DNA from: Mytilus edulis
Lineage: Eukaryota; Mollusca; Bivalvia; Mytilida; Mytilidae
Direction of reading: 5' to 3'
DNA: 64,000 nucleotides
NCBI RefSeq assembly: GCF_963676685.1
Contig: NC_092357.1
Coordinates: 68,042,971 to 68,106,970, forward strand
How positions within the stretch are numbered: position 1 is the stretch's first letter; each line of letters begins with the position of its first letter. The translations under genes and the position numbers were made by a program. Of this stretch, positions 36,564 to 43,990 are shown in pieces. The notes under the pieces are model-generated. The model was not told the DNA's origin. It did not search any database and saw nothing but the letters and a program-made list of their open reading frames with translations.

Positions 36564-37343
36564 CCTACCTACCTACCCACGGTCTCAACCTTGGGTAGGG
36601 TTTGGGCAAACCAAAATATTTTTAATTGTGGCCCTGTTTCCTTTATTTGCTACAACAGAAAATGCATTTTCTCTCATCTTCCTTGTGTGTGGATAAACAA
36701 ATGCAACTTATATGACTATCTTAATTGTATTCCAACACTCGCCAGACATGTCACCAATTTTAAATACACGTATAAAAGTGTGCAAATAATCGCTAATGAA
36801 AAATTATCAGGTAAAGCGTCATTAGAACTGCTGCATGATGCCAATGAGAGAAATATCCACCAGTGACTTAATGATTTTTTTTAGCTTAAGTACAATTAAG
36901 AAATGTTTCTTAAGGTGGTACCCGAAAACTTGACTAAAATCAATTTGTCTCGTTTATTTTTTATAAATATCTTACAAAATATTTACTTTGATCCTTTCAC
37001 GAAAATATAAATTTTAGAAAAAAAATGAACCAACGATTTCACCAGAAAAATTTCATTGGTTATATAACAGTTTGACAAACACTAGTTTTGATCGTTGGGA
37101 AGCTTAATGTTTCCTTAAAAATACAACAAGATTAAAACGTTTATTTGATTTTCCCAAGTTATCTCCCTGTAGTGTTAGGAACCACCTTATTACCTACCGC
37201 CTGACTTCTTTCCAAACAGATTCGTCATGGAATGGCCTCAAAGCATCCATTTGACAAAACACAAAATGGCAAACCTCGCTTTCATCTTTGTCAATAACAA
37301 TATCTGGAATCCCATTGGTCTTTGGATTTCCTTCCACAGACAT
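12586..37343 (-). CDS. SLC4-like: SLC4 family Na+-coupled bicarbonate transporter, complete, 18 coding exons, 1077 aa
   Basis: The protein moves HCO3-/CO3 2- across the plasma membrane. Family resemblance (membrane loops, N-terminal blocks, VLATCFVRK end) is closest to the Na+-driven group SLC4A7/8/10 and fly NDAE1. Visible in order: cytosolic domain with WVKFEEE (50-56), RWSKPHV (63-69), KKIPPG (220-225) and PTRFLF (264-269); start of the membrane domain at LQRTGRLFGG; TFGGLLG (416-422); LGSTGP (456-461); ITRFTEE (510-516); a long loop with C553, C555, C606 and C618 and seven N-glycosylation sequons; FMDQQIT (732-738); [37 protein letters not shown]; basic, Ser-rich tail. All 17 junctions agree in phase and the summed coding length is 3234 bases including the stop. 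The length suits the family. The start is the first ATG of exon 1, and upstream sequence may add untranslated or extra N-terminal exons. Substrate and ion stoichiometry are inferred, not visible. Confidence 0.95.
12955..13793 (-). other. SLC4 intron 17
   Basis: Contains a plus-orientation repeat piece at 13525-13660 (AATGAGGAATATGTC...CAGCTGACCCCTAAAT). It is related to 61908-62190 and, in reverse, to 53360-53510 and 53990-54260. Confidence 0.6.
13794..13910 (-). CDS. SLC4-like: SLC4 gene coding exon 17 (last membrane segment and linker)
   Basis: Residues 917-955: [25 protein letters not shown], then a lysine-rich run. 117 bases and phase 0, exactly like exon 61248-61364 of the second copy. 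Confidence 0.93.
13911..15555 (-). other. SLC4 intron 16 with local duplication
   Basis: Holds a short direct duplication at 14556-14640 and 14665-14750 (ATGGTGTGCTCTTACATCAC / ATGGTGTGCTCTTGCATCAC, each followed by TGTCCCATGTTAGGGTATTG). It also holds a reverse-orientation family B piece at 15385-15530. No additional exon seen. Confidence 0.6.
15556..15732 (-). CDS. SLC4-like: SLC4 gene coding exon 16
   Basis: Residues 858-916: [29 protein letters not shown], then a membrane span, ending IIFPVM. Acceptor TTTTTTTTCAG, donor GTAAGT. Confidence 0.95.
15733..17322 (-). other. SLC4 intron 15 with SINE insertions
   Basis: Contains a composite SINE region (16375-16920, listed separately). The remaining sequence has nothing recognisable. 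Confidence 0.6.
16375..16920 (+). repeat. Composite SINE region with (TCAA)n tail
   Basis: 16375-16440 reads in reverse as the SINE body word (ACTCCAATATTGAATGACTA...CCTATCAATGGTCGG) seen at 24400-24540, 30460-30520 and 63180-63240. It is followed by a GC-richer element ending TGAAATATTTGCCACTGGAC and (TCAA)n at 16900-16917. The same 3' end occurs at 63758-63822. The open minus frame 16464-16661 is inside this repeat. Confidence 0.7.
17323..17391 (-). CDS. SLC4-like: SLC4 gene coding exon 15
   Basis: Residues 835-857, [19 protein letters not shown] then KGMQ. Nearly invariant in the family. 23 codons, phase 0 at both ends. Confidence 0.95.
17748..17820 (-). CDS. SLC4-like: SLC4 gene coding exon 14
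   Basis: Residues 811-834, [18 protein letters not shown] to SVLK, one membrane span. Donor GTATGT. Confidence 0.95.
18560..18738 (-). CDS. SLC4-like: SLC4 gene coding exon 13
   Basis: Residues 751-809: [45 protein letters not shown]. Ends with AG of Arg810, completed by G of exon 14 to give GVREQRVT. Confidence 0.95.
18928..19070 (+). repeat. Dispersed repeat family A, 3' half, abutting SLC4 exon 12 donor
   Basis: Contains ATGTTGCGGGGTTAGA, GGGATCCCAACC, TAACCTGGGACAGTGGTATA and AAATCAGTTGAAAAAGGCTT, as at 29035-29160 and 41365-41525. It ends only a few bases from the intron start at 19072. Confidence 0.8.
19073..19237 (-). CDS. SLC4-like: SLC4 gene coding exon 12
   Basis: Residues 696-750: [12 protein letters not shown], then a membrane span and [13 protein letters not shown] (D734), then HKLR. 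A dispersed repeat ends within about ten bases of its donor. Confidence 0.95.
19238..20686 (-). other. SLC4 intron 11 with tandem duplication and SINE
   Basis: A direct duplication (about 19545-20030 and 20045-20310) carries copies of the exon 11 donor. A family B repeat interrupts the first copy (19740-19905) and a tRNA-derived SINE (20312-20670) follows the second. No further exon. Confidence 0.7.
20312..20670 (+). repeat. tRNA-derived SINE with box A and box B
   Basis: Begins GAGACTCGTGGTGTAGTGG, with box A TGGTGTAGTGG, followed by box B GGTTCGATTCC about 40 bases later at normal tRNA spacing. The body carries GATAAAGAGCAGGCTAATGC and GGCAGCACTCGCACCC, resembling the conserved centre of widespread metazoan SINEs. 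It ends in an A/T-rich tail. Confidence 0.8.
20687..20800 (-). CDS. SLC4-like: SLC4 gene coding exon 11
   Basis: Residues 658-695, [30 protein letters not shown] and AEFK. Borders CTTGTAG and GTATGC. Copies of its 3' end and donor occur downstream in the intron (see findings). Confidence 0.95.
20801..23731 (-). other. SLC4 intron 10
   Basis: Repeat-rich. Decayed family A-like sequence covers about 21700-22440 and family B 23035-23300. An acceptor-like CTTTACAG at about 22562 on the plus strand leads into a hydrophobic frame, but this is antisense to the gene and unsupported. Confidence 0.55.
23732..24281 (-). CDS. SLC4-like: SLC4 gene coding exon 10 (large exon with glycosylated loop)
   Basis: Residues 475-657. 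Two or three membrane spans ([32 protein letters not shown]) flank a large extracellular loop. The loop starts at KFPIHFH and contains C553, C555, C606 and C618 and sequons at N557, N563, N569, N576, N579, N588 and N612. It ends ahead of the span [19 protein letters not shown]. The four-cysteine loop is a family feature of Na+-coupled members; seven sequons is a high number. The open frame beyond 23732 ([11 protein letters not shown]) is intronic repeat sequence. Confidence 0.95.
24395..24622 (-). repeat. tRNA-derived SINE, minus orientation
   Basis: Reading the minus strand: a box A-like TGGCTGAATGGTCTGA, a box B region with AAAATCGAATCCTGCTC, then the body ACTCCAATATTGATTGAC, GAAGGTTGGTTG and GGGCACTCTACTCCACC. 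The body matches 30460-30560 and 63175-63290 on the plus strand. Confidence 0.7.
24970..25318 (+). repeat. Dispersed repeat family C, copy 2
   Basis: Same block order as 4966-5352, including GACCGTTATGGAATAA at the start and GCCATGGCGTTGTCAG near the end. Confidence 0.85.
25737..25870 (-). CDS. SLC4-like: SLC4 gene coding exon 9
   Basis: Residues 430-473, with [17 protein letters not shown], the half-helix region that lines the substrate site in SLC4 structures. The donor GTAAGT leaves GT, completed by G of exon 10 to Val474. Confidence 0.95.
25871..26754 (-). other. SLC4 intron 8 with possible cassette exon
   Basis: Contains a family B repeat (26130-26270) and the candidate cassette exon at 26291-26452. 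Confidence 0.55.
26291..26452 (-). other. Candidate cassette (poison) exon in SLC4 intron 8
   Basis: Bounded on the minus strand by a TTATTTTAG acceptor and a perfect GTAAGT donor, 162 bases long, so length-neutral. Spliced between exons 8 and 9 in phase 0 it would meet a TAG at its 12th codon. It adds nothing homologous to SLC4 and is not needed for the complete frame. It may be a regulatory exon or simply chance splice-like sequence. Confidence 0.3.
26755..26929 (-). CDS. SLC4-like: SLC4 gene coding exon 8 (first membrane segments)
   Basis: Residues 372-429: [16 protein letters not shown], a hydrophobic span of about 396-413, and [14 protein letters not shown]. Corresponds to TM1 and the start of TM2 of the SLC4 fold. 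Confidence 0.95.
26930..28291 (-). other. SLC4 intron 7
   Basis: Mostly repeats: family C copy 3 (26995-27248) and family B (27535-27700). The rest shows nothing recognisable. Confidence 0.55.
26995..27248 (+). repeat. Dispersed repeat family C, copy 3
   Basis: Contains ATGTGGAGCAGGATCTGGTT, CTTCCGGAGCACCTGAGAT and GCCATGGCGTTGTCAG. Truncated at the 5' side compared with 4966-5352. Confidence 0.85.
28292..28371 (-). CDS. SLC4-like: SLC4 gene coding exon 7 (pre-membrane linker)
   Basis: Residues 345-370, [15 protein letters not shown] to LQRTG, ending with AG of Arg371. LQRTGRLFGG across the junction is the family hallmark at the entry to the membrane domain. Confidence 0.93.
28741..29172 (+). 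repeat. Dispersed repeat family A, near full-length copy
   Basis: Starts AAGATGTGGTATGATTGCCA and includes CCGTACGGC, GCCCATACCGCATA, AGCTATAAAGGCCCC, AATTACAGGCTCCTGACTTG and GGGACAGTGGTATAACAGTA. It ends AAAAATCAGTCGAAAAAGGA. This is the longest uninterrupted copy of the family here and serves as reference. Confidence 0.9.
29528..29830 (-). other. Unidentified 93-codon open frame, possibly element-derived
   Basis: Encodes residues such as [31 protein letters not shown] and [13 protein letters not shown] ending at a stop. It looks more protein-like than the repeat shadows and recalls C-terminal tails of transposable-element proteins, but I cannot name a family. It lies in an SLC4 intron on the same strand and does not fit the SLC4 frame. 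Confidence 0.35.
29879..30025 (-). CDS. SLC4-like: SLC4 gene coding exon 6
   Basis: Residues 296-344. The acceptor chosen is TTTGCTTTAG, eight bases upstream of a second AG. It gives [10 protein letters not shown], matching the family IFHDVAYKAK, and keeps phase 0, whereas the downstream AG would not. [16 protein letters not shown] follows. Confidence 0.95.
30026..31278 (-). other. SLC4 intron 5 with SINE
   Basis: Holds a plus-orientation SINE (30370-30570) and short family D-related pieces at 30235-30305 and 31065-31140. No extra exon. Confidence 0.55.
30370..30570 (+). repeat. tRNA-derived SINE, plus orientation
   Basis: Box B-like GTGAGTTCGAATC, then GACTCTAATCTTAATTGACA, AGTTTTCCTATCAAAGATCG and GGGCACTCCGGTTCCCTCTA. 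Same family as 24395-24622 and 63095-63330. Box A is decayed. Confidence 0.65.
31279..31524 (-). CDS. SLC4-like: SLC4 gene coding exon 5
   Basis: Residues 214-295, from [14 protein letters not shown] through [29 protein letters not shown] to LITDD. This is the core of the conserved cytosolic fold. Borders are TTGTTATCAG and GTAAGT. Confidence 0.95.
31525..33175 (-). other. SLC4 intron 4
   Basis: Repeat-dominated: family B pieces (31830-31920, 32225-32375) and a family A copy (32566-32795). Nothing else recognised. Confidence 0.6.
32566..32795 (+). repeat. Dispersed repeat family A, truncated copy
   Basis: Starts GAAAATGTGGTATGATTGCC and includes CCGTACGGCCTTCAACAATG and GCCCATACCGCATAGTGAGC. 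It stops after AACACATG, missing the 3' half. Confidence 0.85.
33176..33273 (-). CDS. SLC4-like: SLC4 gene coding exon 4 (variable linker)
   Basis: Residues 182-213, rich in Ser, Thr and Glu ([16 protein letters not shown]). Conservation is low here throughout the family, so the call rests on good splice sites (CTTTTTTAG, GTAAAC) and exact phase with both neighbours. It could be a skipped exon in some transcripts only if phase were kept. It is 98 bases, so skipping it would shift the frame. Confidence 0.85.
33274..34678 (-). other. SLC4 intron 3
   Basis: AT-rich. Contains a 13-bp perfect hairpin (33839-33881). The minus frame 34226-34468 has no recognisable domain and does not fit the SLC4 reading frame. 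Confidence 0.5.
33839..33881. repeat. Short perfect hairpin
   Basis: CCGGCAAAATAGC (33839-33851) is repeated inverted at 33869-33881, separated by 17 bases. Confidence 0.85.
34679..34912 (-). CDS. SLC4-like: SLC4 gene coding exon 3
   Basis: Residues 104-180. LLLEHW corresponds to the (L/M)VLDQQ segment. It is followed by the His/Lys-rich [14 protein letters not shown] and an acidic, Ser-rich stretch ([13 protein letters not shown]). A 28-base minisatellite lies immediately upstream in the preceding intron. Confidence 0.9.
34913..35275. repeat. 28-base minisatellite in SLC4 intron 2
   Basis: About twelve imperfect copies of GGAATCAAGCAACAGATGAT followed by AAAATTCT. The first unit overlaps the splice acceptor side of exon 3 (CTGGAATC at 34913). 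Confidence 0.9.
35374..35534 (-). CDS. SLC4-like: SLC4 gene coding exon 2
   Basis: Residues 50-102. Carries WVKFEEE and RWSKPHV, the most conserved blocks of the SLC4 cytosolic domain, and VLLDLEA. The donor used is the GTAAGA after GTAG, because it leaves the G that makes Asp103 with the next exon, matching the family EI(A/S)D motif. Confidence 0.93.
35535..37197 (-). other. SLC4 intron 1
   Basis: Contains a palindromic ATTAATC-rich tract (35755-35930, with GTTGTTCAACTT at two points), a family B copy (36185-36400) and a 30-base A run (36532-36561). The open frame following the A run shows no domain. Confidence 0.55.
36532..36561. repeat. A homopolymer run
   Basis: About 30 consecutive A. 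It could mark a retroelement tail or a microsatellite. Confidence 0.9.
37198..37343 (-). CDS. SLC4-like: SLC4 gene coding exon 1 (start)
   Basis: Reads [11 protein letters not shown] and on to [13 protein letters not shown] and WKEVR, then CG of a split arginine codon. The donor is [16 protein letters not shown] is the counterpart of the HELFTELDE block of vertebrate NCBTs, so the N-terminus is much shorter than in the vertebrate proteins. A weak acceptor (TTTTCTTTGAAG) sits just before AAATG. The frame is also open upstream of the ATG, so the start is likely but not certain. Confidence 0.8.
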
Positions 37344-38508
37344 TTCTTCAAAGAAAACCAATATATAAGTATTCGACTGTCAATTATGAAAATCAGAGTA
37401 TTATGATAGTATATATATATTGTAGTTATGATACTAGTATTACACAATAAAAAATATTTACTATTTCATGATACTGTTATCATATTGTTCTCAAGGCTTG
37501 CGGTCATGAAACTTTCGAGTACATTTGTCGTACTCAGACTAAGAAATCAACCAATCAAATTATCCGTTTTGGTGTTTCAAGTACAAATTGTGTACTCTGA
37601 GTACCGAGTAAAGTTTTCTGGCCAAAGGTTCAGATCATTAAAGATGGTATATTTTGGTATTAATGTTGATTCACTCAGGTATTTTTATCGTTTCTTGGCA
37701 TGTTCCTTTAATATATTTTATGATGGCATGATACTAAACCCATAACAGGATGGAATGTGCTTGATTTGCATATCATTAAAACATAATTTTTCAATCAGTT
37801 TTATTGAGGTCTGGGGCTGGGATATCAGTATAAAATTATAACTGCTAGTACTGTCCCTTGATTGGTCACCGTATGGCCTTCAACAATTAGTTTAATTTAT
37901 ACCTTATATAATTATTTTTAATTAATGTGTACTGAGATTCATCCCGTTAATTAAATCTAAAACGCAGTTACTGTTGAAAAGTGAAATTTAACGTGTACAA
38001 ATCATATTTTACATATACATGTAAGACACATGATTTATGTGCATTTCTATGATAATCTATCTTGTTACTACGTTATTATATATTTATACAATTGTGAGAC
38101 AACAAAACTTGTTTTATTCATTTATTAGGTCATGACGCGAATACTAAATAAATTATGAAATATAAGAAAAAGTAAGAATGGTTACCTGCAATGCAGAGCT
38201 ACTACATGTACATGTATAAGAGTGAAGATGTACAATGTACATGTATCAATGACTTATTTTTCCGGGAATTTGCGTTACTCTCCGGGTCAAATCCGAAAGT
38301 AGACGAAACTTACTGAACTTCGAAGAGAAAAGATTCTTGATGTTGAGATTTTTGCAATATCTTTTTTAACATTACATCTAAAAATTGTTTTTAGATCATT
38401 TAGTATATTGCTTTTCAACTATACTTCCGGATGAACTGAGCTCACCCAAAATGATTGGTGTGTTCTTGTTTCTCAGCCTTTAGTCTTTGAAAATTTTTAT
38501 TACAAAAT

Positions 38509-38790
38509 AAGGATACGGGGTATGATTGCAAATGAGATAACTATCCACAAAGTTCAGATGAAGTTGAGGCAATCATAGGCAACCATACGGCCTTCAACGA
38601 CGAGCAACATCCATACCGTATAGTCGGTAATAAAAGGCCTTGACACGAACAATACGCCATCATTCAATTGAGAAAACTAATGGTCCAACTCATAACAAAA
38701 TAATTTATTAAAATATATGACAGATATGAACCAACTACAACCACTGAACTACAGAATCCGGACTTGGGATAGGCACATACAGAATGTGGT
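38509..38790 (+). repeat. Dispersed repeat family A, diverged copy
   Basis: GATACGGGGTATGATTGCAA, CCATACGGCCTTCAACGA and ACTACAGAATCCGGACTTGG follow the family A order with many substitutions. Confidence 0.75.
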
Positions 38791-38869
38791 TACATGTGGT
38801 AACATGTTATTGAGCGCTCAACCAGGATTAAGAGAAACGAGGGTGATATTTAAATGTATTGATCGTCAA

Positions 38870-38894
38870 CCCCCCCCCCCCCCCCCCCCCCCCC
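38870..38894. repeat. C homopolymer run
   Basis: 25 consecutive C followed by an A run. The proline-rich frame here is an artefact. Confidence 0.95.
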
Positions 38895-40284
38895 GTAAAA
38901 AAAAAACCACACCCTCTCCCCTATGGATCCGTCACTTACCTTAAATTTACAAATAAGATTTTATATATCATGTAAAACATATTCTGAGAGTTAATTCATA
39001 TGTGATTTGTCTTTTGTTTCTGAAACCATTTAATTCTTATACCAGAACAGTACACATGTACATATATTATAACCTCGTGATATTTAATGAAAATCCGACG
39101 TTTGATTAATTAAAGTCGTTAAGAATTTTTTTTTTTTTTTACACTTACCTGACACAAAACAAGGATTACATAATTATTTAATTATGGTAAATTTTTGAGA
39201 CAAGTAAACATAAAAAAATCCGAAAATACGTCTGTGTACATGTATGCACTGCTTAAGGAGGTAGACCTAGGTTAACGAAAATAACTCTTAAAATCATCAG
39301 TACGTTTGTGTCAACCATTTTTAAAAATATATTCTAAGCTTCTAGGTTACATAGATTATTTTCAATCTGTTTCAGGTAAATGCTTAAGATACATTGATGA
39401 ACTTGACTTTTACAAACCCTCAACTGATTTAAAGACTTATCTCCCTGAACCAATTAAGGTCTACCCCCTTAAATAAGAGGAGATGTGGGATTTACGTAAA
39501 TCAGACAACAAACAAACGACACAAACAAGCCAAGGACATCTAGTCTAAGAGTCACCATACAATCTGCAGCACAAGACACGCGTCTGGTGCGTGGAAAGTG
39601 AAATATACTTTCTGTCAAGCTTATAATCGGTTCAAGGCTATAATATTATGATTAAATTAAATAGAAAACTATCATATATCTTCATGTACATTTGTACAAC
39701 CAACACAATATCATCAAAAAAAGTCTGGTATATATATAATTATGTCTATCGAAAGTTCAACAAAATAAAATTAAATATGTAACCCTTTTATCTGATTTTA
39801 ACTTCTTTTCCCTGAGCGAAATTTTAACATTTCAGTTAAGAAAAAAAGTAGAAAAAAGAGAATTTTTGACTGATGATTGGTTAATATAAATTTTAAATAT
39901 GACTTTGAAAAAAAGACCAGTAATATTGATAGAATCGATTCTGATCTGTCATGTACAAGTTTGTGTCGAGAATGTGTTTATCATTTGTAACAGCACAAAA
40001 AAATACACTACTGTACAATAAAAATGCATCATACGTTGATATCTTCTATTTACCTTTCTTATGTTTCTTTCTCCCTTTTTTTAGGAGTTGGGGGGGGGGG
40101 GGTGGGTGTGGAGGTAATCCAAAATGATAAACGAGAGAAGGAACCTGGTTTAAATGAAATAGACTTCACAAAATATTACACAGAAAACTAAAAAGCAAGC
40201 CAAAATTAACCTTAGGCTAGTAAATGCAGAAATGACCCTCTATGTGCTCTAAAAGATCAAGTCTGTAAACCTGCATGAAATAAG

Positions 40285-40540
40285 GAGAAGTGGTGTTGTT
40301 TTTAATGAGACAAATATTCACCCGAGACGATTTAAACTTATATAGGGTCGTTGTACGGCCTTCAACACTGACAAGGTCCTCTACATGACACATTGTAAAA
40401 AATTATTTCAAACAAGAAAAACAACGGTCTGATGTATGTTAAAACTCATAAAAGAAAACAGATATGATAGACATAGACAAATGGACAACAACCACTGAGT
40501 TTTACAGACTTCTGTCTAGGGTCAGGCGCACGCAGCGGTC
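40285..40540 (+). repeat. Dispersed repeat family A, diverged copy
   Basis: Contains GTTGTACGGCCTTCAACACT and AACAACGGTCTGATGTATG in family A order; strongly diverged. Confidence 0.65.
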
Positions 40541-41085
40541 AGCCATTGTTTGGCATTGCACGGGAATATCTGCGTGCATTTTTGTAAAATAGTCTGGTTG
40601 CAGAAAAATTTGCCGAATTTAGGATACTTGTCAAATATTCGGAATTCTTTGGTTTTATCCATTAAATACAATATAAAATTTCGGCCGCTATAAACCCTTA
40701 CTTTTCTTTTCACATACATCAACTACAAAAAGTTTAAAACGAAATATATTCCTTAATTTATAGACTTCCAAGCTATAACAGACTTCGTTTTATTTTGAAA
40801 CAGAGTCGAAAACATCCTTAAGAAGGCTAATTTTAATTTTAAGGATATGGCGACAAATTTGTTTTGCTTTTAAAGTTCCTTTGTTTGTAGGCTACCAATC
40901 TATAACAGACTTCGTTTTATTTTGAAAGAATGTCGAAAACATTCTTAAGAAGGTTAATTTTAATTTGAAGGATATGGCGACAAATTTGTTCTGCTTTTAT
41001 AGTTCCTTTGTTTGTAGACTACCAATCTATTATAACACACTTCGTTTTATTTTGAAACAATGTCGAAAACGTCCTTAAGAATATA

Positions 41086-41525
41086 AAAAAGAAGATGTGG
41101 TATGATTGCCAAAGAATCAACTGTTCACAAGAGACCAAAATGCACAGACTTAACAGTTATAGGTCACCGTACGGCCTTCAACAATGAGGAAAGCCCATAT
41201 CGCATAGTCAGCTATAAAAGGCCTCGAAATGACAATGTAAAACCATGCAAACGAGAAAACTAACGGCCTTATTTATAAAAAAAAAAAATTGACCAAAAAC
41301 AAGTATAAAAAAACGACAACTACTGAATTACAGGCTCCTGACTTGGGACAGGCACATACATAAATAATGTGGCGGGGTTAAACATGCTAGCGGGATCCCA
41401 ACCCTCCCCCTTACCTGGGACAGTGGTATAACATTACAACATAAGAACAAACTATATGTTAGCGGGGTCCCAACCATCCCCCAACCTGGGACAGTGGTAT
41501 AACAGTACAACATAAGGATGAACTA
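41086..41525 (+). repeat. Dispersed repeat family A inserted in the 140-bp array (first)
   Basis: Starts AAAAGAAGATGTGGTATGAT and ends ATAAGGATGAACTATATAAA. Internally it repeats its own end block: AACCTGGGACAGTGGTATAA-type words occur twice, near 41413 and 41485. Confidence 0.9.
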
Positions 41526-41626
41526 TATAAATAAGGCTAATTTTAATTTTAAGAATATGGCGACAAATTTTGTTTGCTTTTGTAGTTCCTTTGTTTGTAG
41601 ATTACCAATCTATAACAGACTTCATA

Positions 41627-41830
41627 AAAAAGAAGATGTGGTATGATTTCCAATGAGACAACTATCCACAAAAGACAAAATTAAATGACACAGACATTAA
41701 CAACTACAGGTCACCGTACGGCTTTCAACTATGAGCAAAGCCCATACCGCATAGTCAGCTATAAAAGACACCGATAAGACAATGTAAAACAATCCAAACG
41801 AGAAAACTAACGGCTTTATTCATTTAAAAA
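41627..41830 (+). repeat. Dispersed repeat family A inserted in the 140-bp array (second)
   Basis: Starts AAAAGAAGATGTGGTATGAT and stops after AACGGCTTTATTCATTT, a shorter copy than the first. Confidence 0.9.
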
Positions 41831-42090
41831 AAAATGATTTGTTTTATTTTGAAACAATGTCGAAAACATTCTTAAGAAGGTTAATTTTAATTCTAAGGAT
41901 ATGTCGACAAGATAATGAATGAGACAAACGGGAAAAGCATTGATTAATTGAGAATGATAATTGGTTAAAGTTGTGTATAGGAAGTGCAGTCGTAGAACAT
42001 TTAAAAATGTATATAATAGACTGACAGACGTTAAGGTGTGAGTAAAATATAACAGATGAATAAAGAACATGAGAAAAAAATGGCAAAATA

Positions 42091-42113
42091 TTTTTTTTTT
42101 TTTTTTTTTTTTT
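42091..42113. repeat. T homopolymer run
   Basis: 23 consecutive T in non-coding DNA. Confidence 0.95.
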
Positions 42114-43159
42114 AGATCCGATCGTTGATAAGCGTATCATTCTGACTTGTAATTTGCAGTTTTCTCCAATTGTTTTGGTGTAAACGTTTATAAAACCTTT
42201 AGGTATGTTGTTTATCTATTTAATGAATTTTCAAGTGTTCAACATTTGTACATTCGTTCAATCATGCCATACATGTTCTCTGCATGTACGACCTTTCAGT
42301 GCAATACACATAAATAGATATAAGAAGATGTGGTGTGAGCGCCAATGAGAAAAGTCTCAATCCATCTCCATAAAACACGTTTAAAAATATCATTTAACAT
42401 TGAATTTCATATTCTGCATGTTTATCATAACAACGATAGAAAAGAGAAAAATAGTTCCCTTCTTGCCCTCAAAAAGTAGCGAAACGATATCGACGTATGG
42501 ATTAATGATGTTTGCTGCTCAGTTTGAAAATAAATAACTTTCCATAAAACTAGTATATATTGATAGGGGATTAATTGAGGGGAAAAAAAGAAAAAACAAA
42601 TATAGGGGTCAATGTGCTTGTTTTCGAGATATTAGCCATTGGAATTTTGGCGGGAAAATGTTCTCTCTTGATTTTTCATAGCTTTATCATTGACCAGTTA
42701 AAGTTCTCAAAAACTATTAAAAATAAATAAAAATATATAAGACTTTTACAAATGGTTTACAATCATACATGTAAAAGGTTTATAAAAAGAAAAATGGGTT
42801 CCATGGGCAAATTTTTTAAGGCATTCAAGATTTCGAAAATCTGACAAAAATTCCAAAACATAAGAAGCGAACATCCTTAATGTATTTTCATGAGTACTTG
42901 TTTCTGTTGAATGAGGAAAGTGAGTATTTTTGCAGATATTTGATTTCAGGTTTTGTCAAAGTTTGCCTCCATGCATTAAGAAAGCTTGTATTTGCTGAAC
43001 ATAGAAATTCAACATTTTTTTCACTAACGAAATCCATAACAATTTTATATGTCGATCTCCATCAGGTGATTACCTTCCAAAATTATATTTAAATGCGGTT
43101 TGATAGAAGGAAAAACTGCTTCCAGTTGAAGTTCCTAAAGATACCCAAAGCCTATTTGA

Positions 43160-43630
43160 ATAGTTATAGCAAGATGCCAATGAGACAACTCTCCATCCAA
43201 GTCAAATAAAATTCATAAAAGTAAACCATAATAGGTCAAGGTACGGTATTCAACGCGGAGCTTTGGCTCACACCGAACAACAAGCTATAAAGGACTAAAA
43301 AACTACTAGTATAAAACCATTTAAACGGGAAAACCAACGGTCTAACCTATATAAAAAAAAAGAGAAACGAGAAACACTTATATTTTTAAGAACCACATCA
43401 ACAAACGACAACTACTGAACATTAGATTCCTGACTTAGTACCGGGGCAAACAATTGCAGCAGGTTTAAATGTTTTAACGGTACCAAACCTTCACCTTACA
43501 TGAAACAATCATGTAACATCACAACATAGAAAGATACACTATAAAATATCAATAGGAATGGCTTAACTCAATCAAAAAACGTAGTAACACAAATGAACAG
43601 ACACTGAACGAATGAAGCATACTTTATGGG
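43160..43630 (+). repeat. Dispersed repeat family A2, near full-length
   Basis: A sister family of A, with GATGCCAATGAGACAACTCT, CAACGCGGAGCTTTGGCTCA and ACCATTTAAACGGGAAAACC. The closest partner is 63434-63745. Confidence 0.8.
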
Positions 43631-43862
43631 ATCTGCTAATTGCTGAAGACTTTATGTTGACCTGCCATTGTAGTTTTTGTATTTTTTGGTATCTTGTGAA
43701 GAGTTGTCTCATTGGAAACCATATTACATCTTCTTTTCATATTAAAAAGAATAAAACTACCCCTTATTCAGTATTATCCCATTGAGGTATTAATAAAAAC
43801 TAAAATCAAGCATATTAATATAGATTTTAAAGATTATTTACAATTCATATTAAAAATCTTAC

Positions 43863-43990
43863 CTTAGTTTTATTAGTTGAAATGTGAAAACAAATATAAA
43901 ATATACGCTACGCAATGTTGTACAATGCTTCCAATTGATTGAAATGCGAAACTAACAATGCTGCTGCTGTGATCACGTGACCAACAAGCC
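43863..43990 (-). promoter_or_regulatory. Candidate non-coding first exon of SLC4 with E-box
   Basis: On the minus strand the segment ends in AACTAAG followed by GTAAGAT, a near-ideal donor, and has no long open frame. A palindromic TCACGTGA (43973-43980), a bHLH/CLEAR-type E-box, lies at its 5' side. It is in the right orientation and position to splice to the AAATG exon at 37345. No transcript evidence is available. Confidence 0.3.

Larger units (their letters stand above)
40740..41915. repeat. Tandem array of about 140-bp unit, interrupted by two family A copies
   Basis: The unit contains CTATAACAGACTTCGTTTTA, AATGTCGAAAACAT and GATATGGCGACAAATTTG. Copies begin near 40765, 40905 and 41030. 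Further pieces lie at 41526-41626 and 41831-41905 on either side of the second insertion. Confidence 0.85.
37344..43862. other. Region upstream of the SLC4 start: repeats, no coding exon
   Basis: If the exon at 43863 is the SLC4 first exon, this is its 6.5-kb first intron. It contains family A copies at 38509-38790, 40285-40540, 41086-41525 and 41627-41830, a C run at 38870-38894, a G run near 40090-40102, a T run at 42091-42113 and a 140-bp tandem array (40740-41915). Confidence 0.55.

Noticed and set aside
37238..37447. 69-codon minus-strand frame overlapping SLC4 exon 1
   Set aside because: It is another frame of the same exon; the SLC4 frame there matches the family and joins in phase.
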